In this document: in pieces, positions 63,877-64,000 of the stretch
How the letters are laid out: each line of letters opens with the position of its first letter
Position numbering within the stretch: position 1 is the first letter of the stretch
Source: a virus
Length of the DNA: 64,000 nucleotides
IMG/VR virus record: IMGVR_UViG_3300031703_000599
Coordinates: 34,609 to 98,608 of that record
Reading direction: 5' to 3' (one strand)
The notes under the pieces: generated by a model
Database searches by the model: none
Told to the model about the DNA's origin: nothing
What the model saw: the letters and a program-made list of their open reading frames with translations, nothing else
Translations under genes and position numbers: made by a program

Positions 63877-64000
63877 CTAACTGCCTAACGTATACAGTTC
63901 GTAGTCTTTGGGTGTTCTCAACGGCATCATATCCCTAACTTGATAAGCAATCCACGTTGAATTAAGCTTACTAGCACTGTGTTCAACTGCTGGACACACT
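63877..64000 (-). CDS. C-terminal 40 residues of a gene running off the window
   Basis: An open frame to the right edge encodes a tail ending in MPLRTPKDYELYTLGS before a TAG. Too short to name. Confidence 0.55.
   Translation of the reverse strand, partial: VCPAVEHSASKLNSTWIAYQVRDMMPLRTPKDYELYTLGS

Overview
The window looks like part of the genome of a large marine tailed phage with T4-like features. Evidence: about 37% GC by eye; roughly 100 tightly packed genes, nearly all on the minus strand; many genes joined by ATGA or TAATG overlaps; many small unassignable or zinc-ribbon proteins; a gp45-type sliding clamp; a T4 RNase H/FEN-type exonuclease; a tRNA array; thymidine kinase, MazG, QueC/QueE/FolE; and small proteins of kinds I recall from cyanophages and pelagiphages. 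No terminase, capsid, tail or DNA polymerase gene lies in the window, so 'phage' is an inference from content. Solute transporter genes of alphaproteobacterial flavour (TctA/TctC, ProW/ProX) suggest a Gram-negative marine host, possibly an alphaproteobacterium.

Layout. 1-4.6 kb: a partial SGNH hydrolase, small zinc-ribbon and membrane proteins and a metallophosphoesterase. 4.67-5.29 kb: a plus-strand YiiX-like papain-fold protein. 5.3-6.3 kb: an RNA array with three canonical tRNAs (Gly-TCC, Ser-GCT, Asn-GTT), three aberrant tRNA-like elements and four multi-stem elements that are not tRNAs. 6.3-10.5 kb: small genes, including three tandem paralogues with a G-x-x-HR-x-x-GPA motif, and a P-loop kinase. 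10.6-12.7 kb: a plus-strand cluster of two radical-SAM domains and two SPASM-like domains encoded separately. 12.7-25.1 kb: Smr protein, FEN-like nuclease, SAM synthetase next to a DNA methyltransferase, QueE, MazG, PRPP synthetase, thymidine kinase and a large secreted subtilase with a probable beta-barrel. 25.2-42.5 kb: phosphoribosyltransferase, FolE, GalE, glycosyltransferases, QueD-like protein, a TGT/DpdA-like transglycosylase, sliding clamp, ParB-like protein, a complete radical-SAM/SPASM protein and QueC. 42.5-46.6 kb: a secreted 1175-residue protein with about 23 Cys-containing repeats, plus a second secreted protein. 46.7-49.2 kb: an operon with an amidinotransferase. 49.2-54 kb: TctC/TctA and ProW/ProX. 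54-59.7 kb: a seven-gene operon of biosynthetic enzymes. 59.7-64 kb: SGNH hydrolase, carbamoyltransferase, GDPD-like enzyme, nucleotidyltransferase, HAD phosphatase and a gene running off the end.

How the genes work together. FolE, a QueD-like protein, QueE and QueC cover most of the route from GTP to preQ0. The TGT/DpdA-like protein could insert a 7-deazaguanine into DNA, an anti-restriction modification known in other phages. MetK next to a DNA methyltransferase could supply its SAM. PRPP synthetase, a phosphoribosyltransferase, thymidine kinase and MazG serve nucleotide metabolism. The operon at 54.0-59.7 kb (adenylate-forming enzyme, three 2OG-Fe(II)-type oxygenases, a nitroreductase, two methyltransferases) looks like a pathway for a small molecule I cannot name and is the strongest candidate for an undescribed system.

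Regulation. Seventeen sigma70-like promoters (ideal form TTGACA-17-TATAAT) sit in the gaps of the minus strand. A separate T4-late-like motif, ATAAATA, lies before several genes on both strands, including both plus-strand units.
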